Shown: positions 43,439-53,116, counted from the first letter of the stretch. The stretch: 64,000 nucleotides of DNA from G963555815 sp965249615 [NCBI: bacterium] (GCA_965249615.1 CBDFMI010000006.1:558001-622000); one strand, 5' to 3'. Notes: generated by a model from the sequence alone, not told the origin. Program-made: numbers and translations.

Positions 43439-44554
43439 TCAACCCACCTTGAGGGGGATGTAAGATTCGGAAGCGGGCCGGTCGGCCGTCCCCGTCCCGA
43501 TGTTGATCACGCTGACCCGAGCGGCCACGGCGGAGGCGAAATTTCTAAAGGCCTCGGCCACAGGGGATTCGGGCTTGGCGATGACGATGGGTTTTCCCTG
43601 GTCCCCCCATTTCCGAATCTCCGCGTCGAGGGGGATCTCCCCCAGGAGGGGGACGTCATACTTCTCGGACATCTTCCTCCCTCCGCCGGAGCTGAAGATC
43701 TCCGATCGCTCGCCGCAGTGGGGGCAGACAAAAGAGCTCATATTCTCGACGATTCCCAAGATGGGCGTCTCCACCTTCTTGAACATCATCAGGCCCTTTT
43801 TAGCGTCGATGAGGGCGATGTCCTGAGGGGTCGTGACGATCACCGCCCCGCTCAGGGGGACCTTCTGGACCAGCGTGAGCACGGCGTCCCCGGTCCCGGG
43901 GGGCATGTCCACGATGAGGTAGTCAAGCTCTCCCCATTCCACGTTGTAGAGGAATTGGGTTACGGCCTGCATCACCATGGGCCCCCGCCAGATCACGGGG
44001 CTGTCATCGTCACGGGTCATAAAGCCGATGGACATGAGCTTGACGCCGTAGTTTTCCATGGGGGCCATGCGGTTTCCGGCGCCTGCCGTGGGCGAGCCTG
44101 AGACGTTCATCATAAGGGGGATGCTCGGGCCGTAGATGTCCGAGTCCATAAGTCCCACCCGGGCGCCCGACTCAGCAAGGGCTAGGGTCAGGTTGACCGC
44201 TACGGTGGATTTCCCCACGCCCCCCTTCCCGCTGGCGACAGCGATGATGTTGCGGACCCCGGAGACGGCCTGTTTGTCAGTGGCGGCGCGGCCTCTGGTC
44301 ACCCGGGCCGACATGGTGACGGCCACCTCCTTGACACCTGGAAGGCCGCCGACGAACTCCTTGGCCTGAGCTTCCATCTGGGCCTTGACCGGGCAGGCGG
44401 GGGTTGTGAGCTCGATGGTGAAGGCGACGTTCCCGCCCTCCACCTTCAGATTCTTAATAAAGTCCAGGCTGACGATGTCCCGGTGGAGGTCCGGGTCCTG
44501 GATACGCCGAAGGGCGTCGAGGACTTGCGCTTCGGTCAAGGGGGGTGCGCTCAT
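43439..44554 (-). CDS. apbC: Mrp/ApbC Fe-S cluster carrier ATPase
   Basis: 371 residues. The N-terminal MIP18/DUF59 domain (residues 5-85: ALRRIQDPDLHRDIVSLDFIKNL, ELTTPACPVKAQMEAQAKEF) precedes a deviant Walker A P-loop IAVASGKGGVGKSTVAVNLTLAL (about 103-126), switch DSDIYGPSIPLMM, and CPHC in SSFVCPHCGERSEIF (Fe-S binding) near 275. It carries 4Fe-4S clusters to target enzymes in the cytoplasm. Start ATG 44554 with taggag. The C-terminal extension after the fold (about 25 residues) is longer than usual. Confidence 0.93.
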   Translation of the reverse strand: MSAPPLTEAQVLDALRRIQDPDLHRDIVSLDFIKNLKVEGGNVAFTIELTTPACPVKAQMEAQAKEFVGGLPGVKEVAVTMSARVTRGRAATDKQAVSGVRNIIAVASGKGGVGKSTVAVNLTLALAESGARVGLMDSDIYGPSIPLMMNVSGSPTAGAGNRMAPMENYGVKLMSIGFMTRDDDSPVIWRGPMVMQAVTQFLYNVEWGELDYLIVDMPPGTGDAVLTLVQKVPLSGAVIVTTPQDIALIDAKKGLMMFKKVETPILGIVENMSSFVCPHCGERSEIFSSGGGRKMSEKYDVPLLGEIPLDAEIRKWGDQGKPIVIAKPESPVAEAFRNFASAVAARVSVINIGTGTADRPASESYIPLKVG

Positions 44555-44792
44555 TTGGAATCTCCTACAAGGCGAGACAGAAAATTGTTCAAACTCTTCC
44601 GACTTTTTTCGCCCGGGTTTTCGGGTCGCTCGGGAATAGTTTTGGGGCCACCCTGTTAGGAAAACAGCAAAACTCTTTAATGATGATAATAGGGCTTTCA
44701 GGCCCTGGGCGCAACTTCATACTAGGTCAGAGGTCCTCCCAGATCATTCCGTAAGTGGTATCATTAGAGTCCCTTATTAGGAGCAAGGCTTG

Positions 44793-46244
44793 ATGGCCCT
44801 TCGCCGAATCTCTCTAGTCATCCTCCTTTTCTCTCTCCTCCTTGCGCTTCCTGCCGAGGGGACGCGCCGGATTGCCATTCTCGATCTAGAAAATCAGTCT
44901 GGACCTGAAGCTAGGGAGCAATTCTCCTGGATGGGCCTCAATGTGCCCGAAACCCTCGCTGGAAAGCTCTCCGAGGTCCCAGGTGTCCAGGTGATAGAGC
45001 GGGCCCAGTGGAAGAAGCTGGTGGATGAGCTTCGCCTCTCCCTCTCTGACCTCTTTAACGAAGAGAAGGCCGCCAAGCTGGGAGAGCGGCTTGGGGCGCA
45101 GGTCATGGGTTTTGGCTCCTTCGCCGTCCTTAAAGAAAACGTCAATTTGACCCTGCGATTCGTGGACGTCGAGACAGGAAAAATCCTAGGGGCTTTGAAT
45201 CGTGTAAGCCCAGTGGACGGTCGCCTTTTTGAGGCTTTCGCGGCCCTTGCCCTCGAGGCGGTCGAGGTTCTCAATCGGGAGGTGATCAGCGGCGAGGTGG
45301 CGGCTTTGCCTCCTGAAGAGAAGATAGAGGTTCCTGAGGAGATAAAAGAGAAGATCGAGAAGCCTGCGACAAAAACTTTTGACGCTTATGCGCTCTATGG
45401 AAAGGGAAAAGAAGCCCATGCCCAAAACCACCGGGATGAGGCCATTGCACTCCATCGGCAGGCTATTAGCCTTGACCCGGACTACGCCGATGCCTGGCAA
45501 GAACTGGGAGATGTCCTTAGAAAGCGCAGGAGGTTTGACGAGGCGGAGGAGGCCGGGCGTCACGCCCTTTCTCTTTTCACGAAGAGAGGGGACGAAAAGG
45601 GAAGAGGGCTGGCCCTCAGGGACCTCGGCGCTGTCGCCAAGGACCGCGGGCGCTTCGACGAGGCCGAGAGGTTTTATCAGGAAAGCCTGGCGATAGAGAG
45701 AAGAATTGGCCACGAGTCAGGCGTTGCCTCATCGCTGATTTACCTCGGCAATGTGGCCTTTGCCCGTGAGCACTTCGACGAGGCCGAGGGGTTCTACCAA
45801 GAGGGCTTGGCGATTGACAGAGAGATTGGCAATGAGCAAAACGCCGTAAACACGCTGCAGAACCTCGGCGTCATTGCCAAGAATCGCGGGCGTTTAGACG
45901 AGGCCCAGAGGTTTTATCAGGAAAGCCTGGCGATAGAGAGAAGAATTGGCCATGATCCAAGTGTCGCAAACACGCTGAATAACCTCGGCATTGTCGCCAA
46001 GGACCGTGGCCGCTACGACGAGGCCGAGAGGTTCTATCAGGAGAGCCTGATGATCAGGAGAAAAAGTAGCAATGTGCCTGGCATCGCCCAGACGCTTTTC
46101 AACTTCGCCCGCCTCGCAGACCTCCAGGGCTCAAGGGGCCGGGCCATCCGCTACGCCAGAGAGGCCCTGGAGATCCGCCTCCGAATCGGAAGCCCGAAAG
46201 CTACCGAGACTGAACAACTCCTCCGACAACTCGGGAACCGCTAG
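44793..46244 (+). CDS. exported CsgG/FlgO-like and TPR-repeat protein
   Basis: 483 residues from ATG 44793 (aggag at 44779-44783; a TTG one codon upstream is ignored). Signal peptide (LVILLFSLLLALPAEG), then an N-terminal domain resembling the CsgG/FlgO nucleotide-like fold (RRIAILDLENQSG, GVQVIERAQWKKLVDE, AAKLGERLGAQVMGFGSFAV; residues about 22-165). A linker rich in Glu/Lys precedes about seven TPR units (residues 205-470), with the 40-residue consensus FDEAERFYQESLAIERRIG. Predicted periplasmic or surface scaffold. Four of the repeats are nearly identical in DNA. No neighbour explains its partner. Confidence 0.8.
   Translation: MALRRISLVILLFSLLLALPAEGTRRIAILDLENQSGPEAREQFSWMGLNVPETLAGKLSEVPGVQVIERAQWKKLVDELRLSLSDLFNEEKAAKLGERLGAQVMGFGSFAVLKENVNLTLRFVDVETGKILGALNRVSPVDGRLFEAFAALALEAVEVLNREVISGEVAALPPEEKIEVPEEIKEKIEKPATKTFDAYALYGKGKEAHAQNHRDEAIALHRQAISLDPDYADAWQELGDVLRKRRRFDEAEEAGRHALSLFTKRGDEKGRGLALRDLGAVAKDRGRFDEAERFYQESLAIERRIGHESGVASSLIYLGNVAFAREHFDEAEGFYQEGLAIDREIGNEQNAVNTLQNLGVIAKNRGRLDEAQRFYQESLAIERRIGHDPSVANTLNNLGIVAKDRGRYDEAERFYQESLMIRRKSSNVPGIAQTLFNFARLADLQGSRGRAIRYAREALEIRLRIGSPKATETEQLLRQLGNR
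45655..46070 (+). repeat. 120-bp tandem TPR coding repeats
   Basis: Units of 120 bases recur; stretches such as gaggttttatcaggaaagcctggcgata are the same at about 45667 and 45907 (two units apart). The homogeneity points to recent unit expansion or conversion. Confidence 0.8.
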
Positions 46245-46302
46245 ATCTCCCATTCCTTCAAACCCAGCCCTTAATCCCTCCGCCGCTGAGATTTTAGATC
46301 CT

Positions 46303-48297
46303 CTAGGCAGATGATCCCGCCTTCGACAGGGTTTTTTGTTCCCTCAACTTCTCAAGGGTCTTGACGACAGGCCAGGGAGGGAGACTTTCTAGAAAGAATT
46401 GCCCGTAGGGTTTGGAGGTGATCCGACCGTCCAGGACAGCCAGGATCCCCCGGTCCTTCCGGCTCCTTATGAGGCGACCGAGGCCCTGTTTGAGGGAGAT
46501 GACGGCCTGAGGCACCTGATAGGAAAGGAAGGGGTCTTCCCCGTCGGCCGAAAGCGCTTCCACTCTCGCCTCGACCAGGGGGTCGGCCGGGCTTGCGAAG
46601 GGCAACTTATCAATGATGACGCAGCTCAGGGCCTCCCCCTGGACGTCCACACCCTGCCAGAAGCTTGAGGTCCCAAAAAGGACAGAAGACGTTCCCGATC
46701 GAAAATCCTCCAGAAGCAAAGATTTTGGCCGTTCCCCCTGAAGAAAAACCCGGTAGGGCAGTTTGTCTCTCAGGCGAGCGTGGGCCGCCCGCATGTTGCG
46801 GTAGCTGGTGAAGAGGACAAAGGCCCTTCCCTCAGAAATTTTCAGCACTGACTCGATGACCGGACAGATGGCCTCAACGAAACGGGGTGAATCAGGGTAG
46901 GGAAGACCCTGAGGAAGAAAGAGGACTCCCTGGCGGGGGTGGTCGAAAGGGGAGTGGATGAGGAGATCCGCGGGCTGACGGAGCCCCAGTCGTCCCTTGA
47001 TATAGTCAAAACTTTCGCCTGAGCTCAGCGTGGCAGAGGTGAGGACGACGCTCTTTAAACGGTCGAAGAGCTCGGTTTGAAGGAGGCCCGCCACGTGGAT
47101 GGGAGAAGCGCTGAGCGCGAAACTTCTGCCCCTGGATTGGACCCACGAAATGTATTCCGGATCGTTCATCTCCAGGATGAAAGAAAGATCATCGGAGATC
47201 TCACGGCACCGTCTGGCCCCGGCCAAAAAACCCTCATCCTGTTTTTTAGAAAGCTGATTGGAGAGGGTGACCAAGACCCCGCTCAGCCCCTCTTTGGCCT
47301 CCTGAAGAGAAGGGGAGACATTTTCGGGGCGGAGTCTTCGGCGTCCCCCCGTTCCGGTCTCTCGGAGTGGCTCGACCACCTCCGGGGGGATGGCCTCAAA
47401 GAAGGCGTCGGTCGCCCGGGCGAGGCGGGCCAGATTCCCTGTGAGCCGGTCGTCGCGCTTTCCAGCCAGCTCCCGCAGCATGTCTCGGGCCACCTCCTCG
47501 AATCGTCCCCGGCTGAGGGTTACGCCAAAATACTCCGTCGCCACGTCCTCCAGGATATGGGCCTCGTCGAAGATGACGGCGTGATAGCGGGGCAGGACGC
47601 GGCCGGGGAAATGCTCTCCTCTTCCCCCAAGACGAAGGGCGAGGTCCGAGAAGAAGAGGTGGTGGTTGACGATGATGATGTCTGAGGCCGCCGCAACGGC
47701 GCGCATCTTGGTCGTGAAGGAGGTTTCATAAAGAGGGCACTTCGGGCCCTGGCAGGTTTCGCTGGTGGAATTCACCTCGCGCCAGGGGCCGTAGTCTTCC
47801 GGGATCTCGTCGAGCTCCGCGATGTCGCCCGCCTCAGAGGTCTCCACCCATTCATTAATCTCCTCAAAGAGGCGACCCTCCTTTTGGGTCCGGAAGGTGG
47901 GTGCGTTCAGGAAGGCCTGGTATCGGCGTCGGCAGAGGTAGTTCGGCCGCCCCTTCATAACGCAGGCTCGAAGGGGTTTCCCAAGGAGGGCTTCCAGCAA
48001 GGGAAGATCTTTGTGAAGGATTTGGTCCTGGAGGGTCTTTGTGCCTGTGGAGATGACGACGCGGGTTCCGCAGAGGGCTGCCGGGGCCAGATAGGCAAGG
48101 GTCTTGCCGGTCCCGGTCCCCGCCTCGACGAGGAGTTCGCCCCCTTCCCCAAGGATCTCCGCCACGGCAGCGGCCATTTCGGCCTGACCCGGGCGTTCCT
48201 CGTATCCGGGCAGCACGGACGAGAGCCGGCCCCCTGGACCGAAGATCTCCTTCCACACGCTCTCTTGACCCGGGGAGGGCCGAGGAGCGTCAGTCAC
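46303..48297 (-). CDS. dinG: ATP-dependent DNA helicase DinG
   Basis: 664 residues from GTG 48297. XPD/DinG-type superfamily 2 helicase: Walker A LLVEAGTGTGKTLAYLAPAAL (about 56-76), Fe-S cysteines in CVMKGRPNYLCRRRY and TCQGPKCPLYET (about 108-185), the DEAH box VIFDEAHILEDVATEYFG (about 242), and C-terminal SFWQGVDVQGEALSCVIIDKLPF with QGLGRLIRSRKDRG (motif VI). It unwinds 5'-3', including R-loops and forked DNA. No exonuclease domain precedes it. Ends eight bases before the convergent-free gap; aroF lies just upstream on the same strand. Confidence 0.93.
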   Translation of the reverse strand: MTDAPRPSPGQESVWKEIFGPGGRLSSVLPGYEERPGQAEMAAAVAEILGEGGELLVEAGTGTGKTLAYLAPAALCGTRVVISTGTKTLQDQILHKDLPLLEALLGKPLRACVMKGRPNYLCRRRYQAFLNAPTFRTQKEGRLFEEINEWVETSEAGDIAELDEIPEDYGPWREVNSTSETCQGPKCPLYETSFTTKMRAVAAASDIIIVNHHLFFSDLALRLGGRGEHFPGRVLPRYHAVIFDEAHILEDVATEYFGVTLSRGRFEEVARDMLRELAGKRDDRLTGNLARLARATDAFFEAIPPEVVEPLRETGTGGRRRLRPENVSPSLQEAKEGLSGVLVTLSNQLSKKQDEGFLAGARRCREISDDLSFILEMNDPEYISWVQSRGRSFALSASPIHVAGLLQTELFDRLKSVVLTSATLSSGESFDYIKGRLGLRQPADLLIHSPFDHPRQGVLFLPQGLPYPDSPRFVEAICPVIESVLKISEGRAFVLFTSYRNMRAAHARLRDKLPYRVFLQGERPKSLLLEDFRSGTSSVLFGTSSFWQGVDVQGEALSCVIIDKLPFASPADPLVEARVEALSADGEDPFLSYQVPQAVISLKQGLGRLIRSRKDRGILAVLDGRITSKPYGQFFLESLPPWPVVKTLEKLREQKTLSKAGSSA

Positions 48298-48306
48298 GCA
48301 CCGGCC

Positions 48307-49323
48307 TCAGAGAGATCGACCCGCCGCGGCCACGAACGGGATGAGTTCCTTCATGAGGAGGGCAAAATTTTCAGGGGTGAGGGACTGGGCGCCGTCCGAA
48401 AGGGCCTGTTCCGGCTTCGGGTGGACCTCGATCATCAGACCATCGGCCCCGGCGGCAATGGCCGCCCTGGCCATGGGGTTCACCAGATGCCAGGTCCCCG
48501 TCGCATGGCTGGGGTCCACGATGACAGGCAGATGGGACTCCGTTTTGAGGATGGGGATGGCGCTGAGGTCCAGGGTATTTCGCGTGGCCGTCTCGAAGGT
48601 CCGTATCCCCCGCTCACAGAGGATCACGTTGGGGTTCCCCTCCGAGAGGATGTATTCCGCCGACATCAGAAACTCCTCAATGGTGGTCATCATGCCCCGC
48701 TTGAGGAAGATGGGTTTCTTGGCTTGGCCTGCCTGACGAAGGAGCGCAAAATTCTGGACGTTTCGGGCCCCGATCTGAAGGACATCGGCGTAACGCTCCA
48801 CGAGGTCCACATCGCTCGGGTTCATGACCTCCGTGACGACGGGAAGACCCGTCTCCGCTTTGGCCTCGGCCAGAAATTTAAGGCCCTCCTCGGCCAGCCC
48901 CTGGAAGCTATAGGGAGACGTCCTGGGTTTGAAGGCCCCGCCCCGAAGGAGGTTGGCTCCAGCCTCCTTGACGATCCGCGCCACTTCCTGGATCTGCTCC
49001 CTGCTTTCCACCGAACAGGGACCCGCAATGACGGCGAGCTTCTCTCCACCCACCGAAACTCCATCCACCTTCACCACCGTTCGGTTGGGGCGGACTTGAC
49101 TGCTTGCGAGCTTGTAGGGCCGAAGGATGGGGACGACGCTCTCCACCCCCGCCAGGACCTCCAGGGCCTGAAGTCGCCCCTTTTCCCGCTCGTCGCCCAC
49201 CGCGCCGACGACCGAGCGTTCAACGCCCTGGATCACGTGGGGCTGATAGCCCAGCTCTTTCACCCGGGCCACGACGGCTGAAAGCTCTTCTTCCGTCGCA
49301 CCGGCCTTCATCACGATGATCAT
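48307..49323 (-). CDS. aroF: 3-deoxy-7-phosphoheptulonate (DAHP) synthase, type I-beta
   Basis: 338 residues: an N-terminal ferredoxin-like regulatory domain (residues 1-70, [33 protein letters not shown]) and the barrel catalytic domain with [25 protein letters not shown] (about 95-120), [36 protein letters not shown] and [16 protein letters not shown]. It condenses PEP and erythrose 4-phosphate at the start of the shikimate pathway. The family is feedback-inhibited through the FL domain. Start ATG 49323, ribosome site ggaga. The leader ahead carries a consensus promoter and an intrinsic terminator, so expression is probably attenuated. Confidence 0.94.
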   Translation of the reverse strand: MIIVMKAGATEEELSAVVARVKELGYQPHVIQGVERSVVGAVGDEREKGRLQALEVLAGVESVVPILRPYKLASSQVRPNRTVVKVDGVSVGGEKLAVIAGPCSVESREQIQEVARIVKEAGANLLRGGAFKPRTSPYSFQGLAEEGLKFLAEAKAETGLPVVTEVMNPSDVDLVERYADVLQIGARNVQNFALLRQAGQAKKPIFLKRGMMTTIEEFLMSAEYILSEGNPNVILCERGIRTFETATRNTLDLSAIPILKTESHLPVIVDPSHATGTWHLVNPMARAAIAAGADGLMIEVHPKPEQALSDGAQSLTPENFALLMKELIPFVAAAGRSL

Positions 49324-49356
49324 GGTCGGGACACTCTCCTAAAATTAAAATAAAAG

Positions 49357-49380
49357 AAAAAACCGCAGGCATCCCCGCGG
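49357..49380 (-). terminator. attenuator-like terminator in aroF leader
   Basis: Minus strand CCGCGGG-GATG-CCTGCGG followed by TTTTTT (plus-strand A-run 49357-49362): a 7-pair stem with one G-U. It lies after the promoter and about 34 bases before the aroF ATG, so it would stop most transcripts before the gene. A CAGGC/GCCTG pairing just upstream overlaps it and could act as an anti-terminator. Confidence 0.6.
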
Positions 49381-49418
49381 CCAGCCTGACGCGCAACCTC
49401 CCCCTATCTCATTGAATC

Positions 49419-49447
49419 TTTATATGCTTCCCCCTTCCGGTTGTCAA
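49419..49447 (-). promoter_or_regulatory. consensus sigma-70 promoter of aroF
   Basis: TTGACA (49442-49447), 17-base spacer, TATAAA (49419-49424) on the minus strand, followed by a leader of about 88 bases. Among the strongest promoters visible in the window. Confidence 0.75.
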
Positions 49448-49589
49448 GGGGAATTCAGCGGCCGGTGGACTTTTCGTAAGCTCACTGGACAACTCCCGGG
49501 GATCCAACGAGAATCGCTTTGCAAAGACGGTTGCCGTCAGGCTACATGCGGGGCGCATCGAGGCCCCCCCCCGTAATGACGAAGGGCGT

Positions 49590-50367
49590 ATGGACCCGCG
49601 ACTGGAGCAGAAGTTCGCCGACATCGAGGACTCCTACTGGTGGTACGTGGCCAAGAACCGGCTGGTTCGGCAGTGGCTGGGTCGCTGCGGCCGCGTGCTG
49701 GACGTGGGTTGTGGGACAGGAGCCCTCTTTGAGGCCGTCGCCGGGCAGTCTGATTCCCCCTATGGGGTCGACTCTTCCCCCGTGGCCATGGTGCAGACAC
49801 ATAAGAGGGTGCCAGGGGCCGGACTCTGTCGGGCTTCCGTGATGCACCTCCCCTTTCAAAACGCCGCCTTTGACGCCCTTGTTGCTTCCGAGGTCCTGGA
49901 ACATATTGGCGACGACAGGGGTGCCCTTTTGGAGTGGCACAGGATCCTCAAACCCGGCGGGAAGCTCGTCCTGACGACCCCGGCTCATCCGCATCTGTGG
50001 GGCCGGCACGACGAGCTCTGTCACCATGTCCGCCGCTACCGGAGGGTGGAGCTCGGACAAAAACTGCGGGAGGCGGGGTTCCGGGTTGAACGCCTGAGCT
50101 ACACCTTCTCTTTCCTTTATCCCGTGATGACAGCGTTGCGACCTGTGCGACGGCGTCCCCGTCAGGGCCAGGGCAGCTCTGGGAGATGATTTTCTAAACG
50201 TCCCAGAGCCGATGAACCGCCTGCTCATCGCCCTTTTAGGGATTGAGGCGCGCTGGCTCCGCAGGGTCAATCTCCCCTTCGGCGCTTCCCTTATCGCCCT
50301 CGCACATTCCATCTCCAACCCTTTAAAGCCTGCGACAAACCGTCCTGCGCGAAATGGAAAGGGTTGA
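49590..50367 (+). CDS. SAM-dependent methyltransferase, frame shifted near its C-terminus
   Basis: Class I methyltransferase. Residues 1-180 are intact: MDPRLEQKFADIEDSYWWYVAKNRL, SAM motif GRVLDVGCGTGALFEAVAGQS (about 34-54), LPFQNAAFDALVASEVLEHIGDDRGALLEWHRILKPGGKLVLTTPAHPHLWGRHDE. The first frame stops at 50189. The next frame continues GDDFLNVPEPMNRLLIALLGIEARWLRRVNLPFGASLIALAHS to 50367, the usual C-terminal tail of this subgroup. So there is a +1 shift at about 50150-50180. The subgroup often modifies glycolipids or polyprenyl intermediates; the substrate is unknown. Either part-length product may exist. Start ATG 49590 after gaaggg. Confidence 0.8.
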
Positions 50368-50496
50368 TCCCCTTCCCAGGGGATTGATAGCCTAAATGAA
50401 GCGGAGAGGATGGGAGGATAAACGTTGGTAGATGGGGCGGTTCTCATCTCAGATCCCCCTTCGTGTCTGCCTTCCCGGCGGCGAAGGCGCGCCCGG

Positions 50497-51120
50497 ATGT
50501 GGAGGCTGGTCTGTGGCGGGTTTTTGTTTCTTCTCGCCGGATGCTTCGGGTCCAGCTCGCCCTCCCCACCCTGGGGAGGTGAGAGGCACAGCGAGGGGCC
50601 CCTGGTGGACCCCGCCTCAGAGTCTCTGGTGACCGCCTTGGAGTGGGGTCAGGCCAACGCCGAACAGGTGGAAACACTCATCAACGCCTACTATCGACAG
50701 ACCCACCTGAGCGGACCCGTGATCCAAAGTGTGACCCTTCACACCAAGTGGACCCATCTGGCCCGTCACGCTGCGGCCCAGGCCTTGGCCAGGAAATCCA
50801 TTGACCGAAAGATCGTGGAGTCCCTTGCAGCCTCCCCGCACCTGACCGTTGAGCTCACCTTACAGGGCTATCATCAAGGGATCATCACCGGGACGGACGT
50901 CTTCCTCGTGCAGCGGGGCACGCAGATCTATCCTGTCCAGGTTCAGACCGAGTCCCCCCGCCTGACTACTGATCGAGAGGAACAAAAAATCTATGAGGGA
51001 ACCTTACGGATTGATTTTTCCTACGAAGGGTTGGACCTTCGGCGGGAGGCCGAGATCGTGATCCGTCGAGACGAGGGGTCGGACCTCTCGTTCACTTTTG
51101 ACCTTGGGCAGTATAGATAG
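50497..51120 (+). CDS. lipoprotein of unknown function
   Basis: 207 residues from ATG 50497; the frame is open from TTG 50425, but the shorter start gives a clean lipoprotein signal (MWRLVCGGFLFLLAGC, Cys16). The mature protein is about 190 residues, with a Ser/Pro linker, a helical part (VDPASESLVTALEWGQANAEQVETLINAYYRQ) and a beta-rich C-terminal half (LTVELTLQGYHQGIITGTDVFLVQRGTQIYPV, ... LRIDFSYEGLDLRREAEIVIRRDEG). I do not recognise the family. It follows the methyltransferase on the same strand. Confidence 0.7.
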   Translation: MWRLVCGGFLFLLAGCFGSSSPSPPWGGERHSEGPLVDPASESLVTALEWGQANAEQVETLINAYYRQTHLSGPVIQSVTLHTKWTHLARHAAAQALARKSIDRKIVESLAASPHLTVELTLQGYHQGIITGTDVFLVQRGTQIYPVQVQTESPRLTTDREEQKIYEGTLRIDFSYEGLDLRREAEIVIRRDEGSDLSFTFDLGQYR

Positions 51121-51186
51121 CATTCCATTTCATCGAAGCACTCTTTCCACATCTGGCCGGGCCCGATATCCCGGAAAACCAGTTGT

Positions 51187-53087
51187 TTAATCTTCTCCGG
51201 GCTCCCCTCCTGGAGATTCTTTGTGGGCGGCCCGTTCGGACTCCGCCTCAAGAAGGGCCTCCATCTTCTTTGCCACTTCCGCCTCTTGCTCGTAGAGATT
51301 TTTCAGCTCTTGTGGGTCCGAGGAAAGGTCAAAGAGAAGTTTTTGCGAGGTGCGCCCCCCTGTGCGGGAGACGAGCTTCCAGCGCCCGTCGATCACAAAC
51401 TGGGAGATTTCTGCCCCGCGATGGTTCTCTCCGTAAACCGTGCGACCTTTTCCTGTCCCCAAAATGGAGGGGATGAGGCTCTGGCCCTGAACTTCCTCGG
51501 GGACCGGGACTTCTAAAGTCTCCAGGAGGGTGGGCAAGAAATCCACCTGAGAGGCGAGAGCGCTCACGTCCTTTCCCTGAGGGAGCCGCCGGGGGTCCCA
51601 GAGGATGAGGGGGATATGAATCAGCTCTTGATAAAAAGTCCCCCCGTGGCCATACGCCCCGTGCTCATTGAGGGCCTCTCCGTGGTCGGCGGTCACGGCC
51701 ACAAGGGTATCCTCCAGCAAGCCCCTCTCCCCCAGAGAAGTGAAGAGCCTTTCTAGCTCGTCGTCTATCATCCGAATGGCGCCGTCGTAGCGGGCGACCT
51801 CGTTCTGGCGCATCTCGTCCGTCCAGTCGGTCTTGTCAAGCTCACGGCAAAGAGGTCGTCCAGCGTACCCGGGGTCGAAGATACGGTCATAGGGGGGCGA
51901 ACACAGCGGGGCTCGTGAAGGTCGTGATAGAAGACGAAGAGGGAGAAGCGGTTTCGTTCGGGATCATAATCCGGACGCTGGGTGATGTAATCCGCGTAGG
52001 CCACGACCTTCTCCGTGAGCCATTTCGCTTCCCCCATATTCTTCCTGCCGAAGAGGGCCGCCAGTCCCTGGTTCTTCCAGTCGTTGGCGGTCCGGAGGAA
52101 CTGGTAGGCAGAGGGGGAGACGGCGCCCGCCTTCAGCCAGAGGAAGAGGTGCTCCCCGGGGGCGTGGTTCAGGCCGTTCTCCTGCCAGGCCTGATAGACG
52201 TAATCGCTTCCCTGGTCGAAGTGATAGTTCGGGTCGATGAACCAGTGGGTGGTAAAGAAGGAGGTGTTATATCCATGGTCCCTGAGGATCTCCGTCAGGG
52301 TGAGATTTTCCTGGGGCAGGGGCAACCCTAGCTCCTTCACGCCGTGGACCGGCGGATAGAGGCCCGTGAAGAGGGAGGCCATGGCCTGAGAGGTGTCGCC
52401 CGAATTGGCATAGAAACGAGAGAAACGCACCCCCTCGGTCGCCGGCTTGGATAGGAAGGGGGAGGTCTCCCGCGAGTAGCCGTACGCAGAGAGGTGATGG
52501 GCCTGAAGCGTGTCGAGGACGATGAGGATGAGGTTCGGAGAGGGGTTAGCCGGGAGGGCCCGCAGCTGCTCCACCTTTAGGGAATCCCCGAAGTCGTGCG
52601 GCACTCGGCCGAGGAGGCTTGTCCCGACGCCCGCCAGGAGCACCAGGCCCGCCGCCAGGACCGACGGGAGGACCCAGAGTCTCCTAGCCGGGACCCTGAG
52701 GAAGAGGAGATAGAATCCGATCAAGAGGGCGATGGAGACCGGGACGGTGACGATGAGGAGGCGTCCCACCCAGATGAGAAAACCGAGGGAGAGAAAAATG
52801 GCCACCTGGGCGCACAGCAGGTGCCGCCGCGTCAAGGTCGCTCCCTTTTTCCTGTGTCGGTGGCGGAGTGTCCAGAAAACGATGAGGGAGACCCCGATGA
52901 CGAGGGAGAGGTTGAGGATCGTCGAGGAGACAAAAAAGTTTAGGGCGTCCACCTTCGTAAAGTGAGAACGACCAAATTGCCACAGGATGAGCCGGGCCGC
53001 CTCGAGGACCCCAGGGCCCATGGAGACCCATAGCCACCCCACCCCTTGCCACGTTTTCAAACCGGCTTGAAATATTCTCATCGGCAT
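51187..53087 (-). CDS. membrane sulfatase/phosphoethanolamine-transferase-like protein, frame broken near 51892
   Basis: With one base restored, about 634 residues from ATG 53087. The N-terminal half has four or five transmembrane helices (residues about 35-170). The alkaline-phosphatase-like domain begins NLILIVLDTLQAHHLSAYGYSRETSPFL; the usual catalytic region reads SGDTSQAMASLFTGLYPPVHGV, so Ser or Thr, not Cys, would be the nucleophile, nearer to phosphoglycerol/phosphoethanolamine transferases than to true sulfatases. The second part (51187-51813 frame) holds DTLVAVTADHGEALNEHGAYGHGGT with metal-binding Asp-His. The frames meet at a G6 run (51892-51897); G7 would join HDLHEPRCVRPP to YDRIFDPGYAGRPLC. 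Likely modifies lipid A or a surface glycan. Start overlaps nothing; the LLM gene lies just upstream. Confidence 0.8.
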
Positions 53088-53116
53088 GTGTCCTGACCTT
53101 TTGAACGGTGCTTCTT

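Noticed and set aside
47884-49281. 465-codon plus-strand frame across dinG and aroF
   Set aside because: It spans two well-supported minus-strand genes and encodes Gly/Arg/His-rich noise.
49381-49420. Leader peptide controlling aroF attenuation
   Set aside because: The only ATG in the leader is followed after one codon by a stop; no run of Phe, Tyr or Trp codons is convincing.
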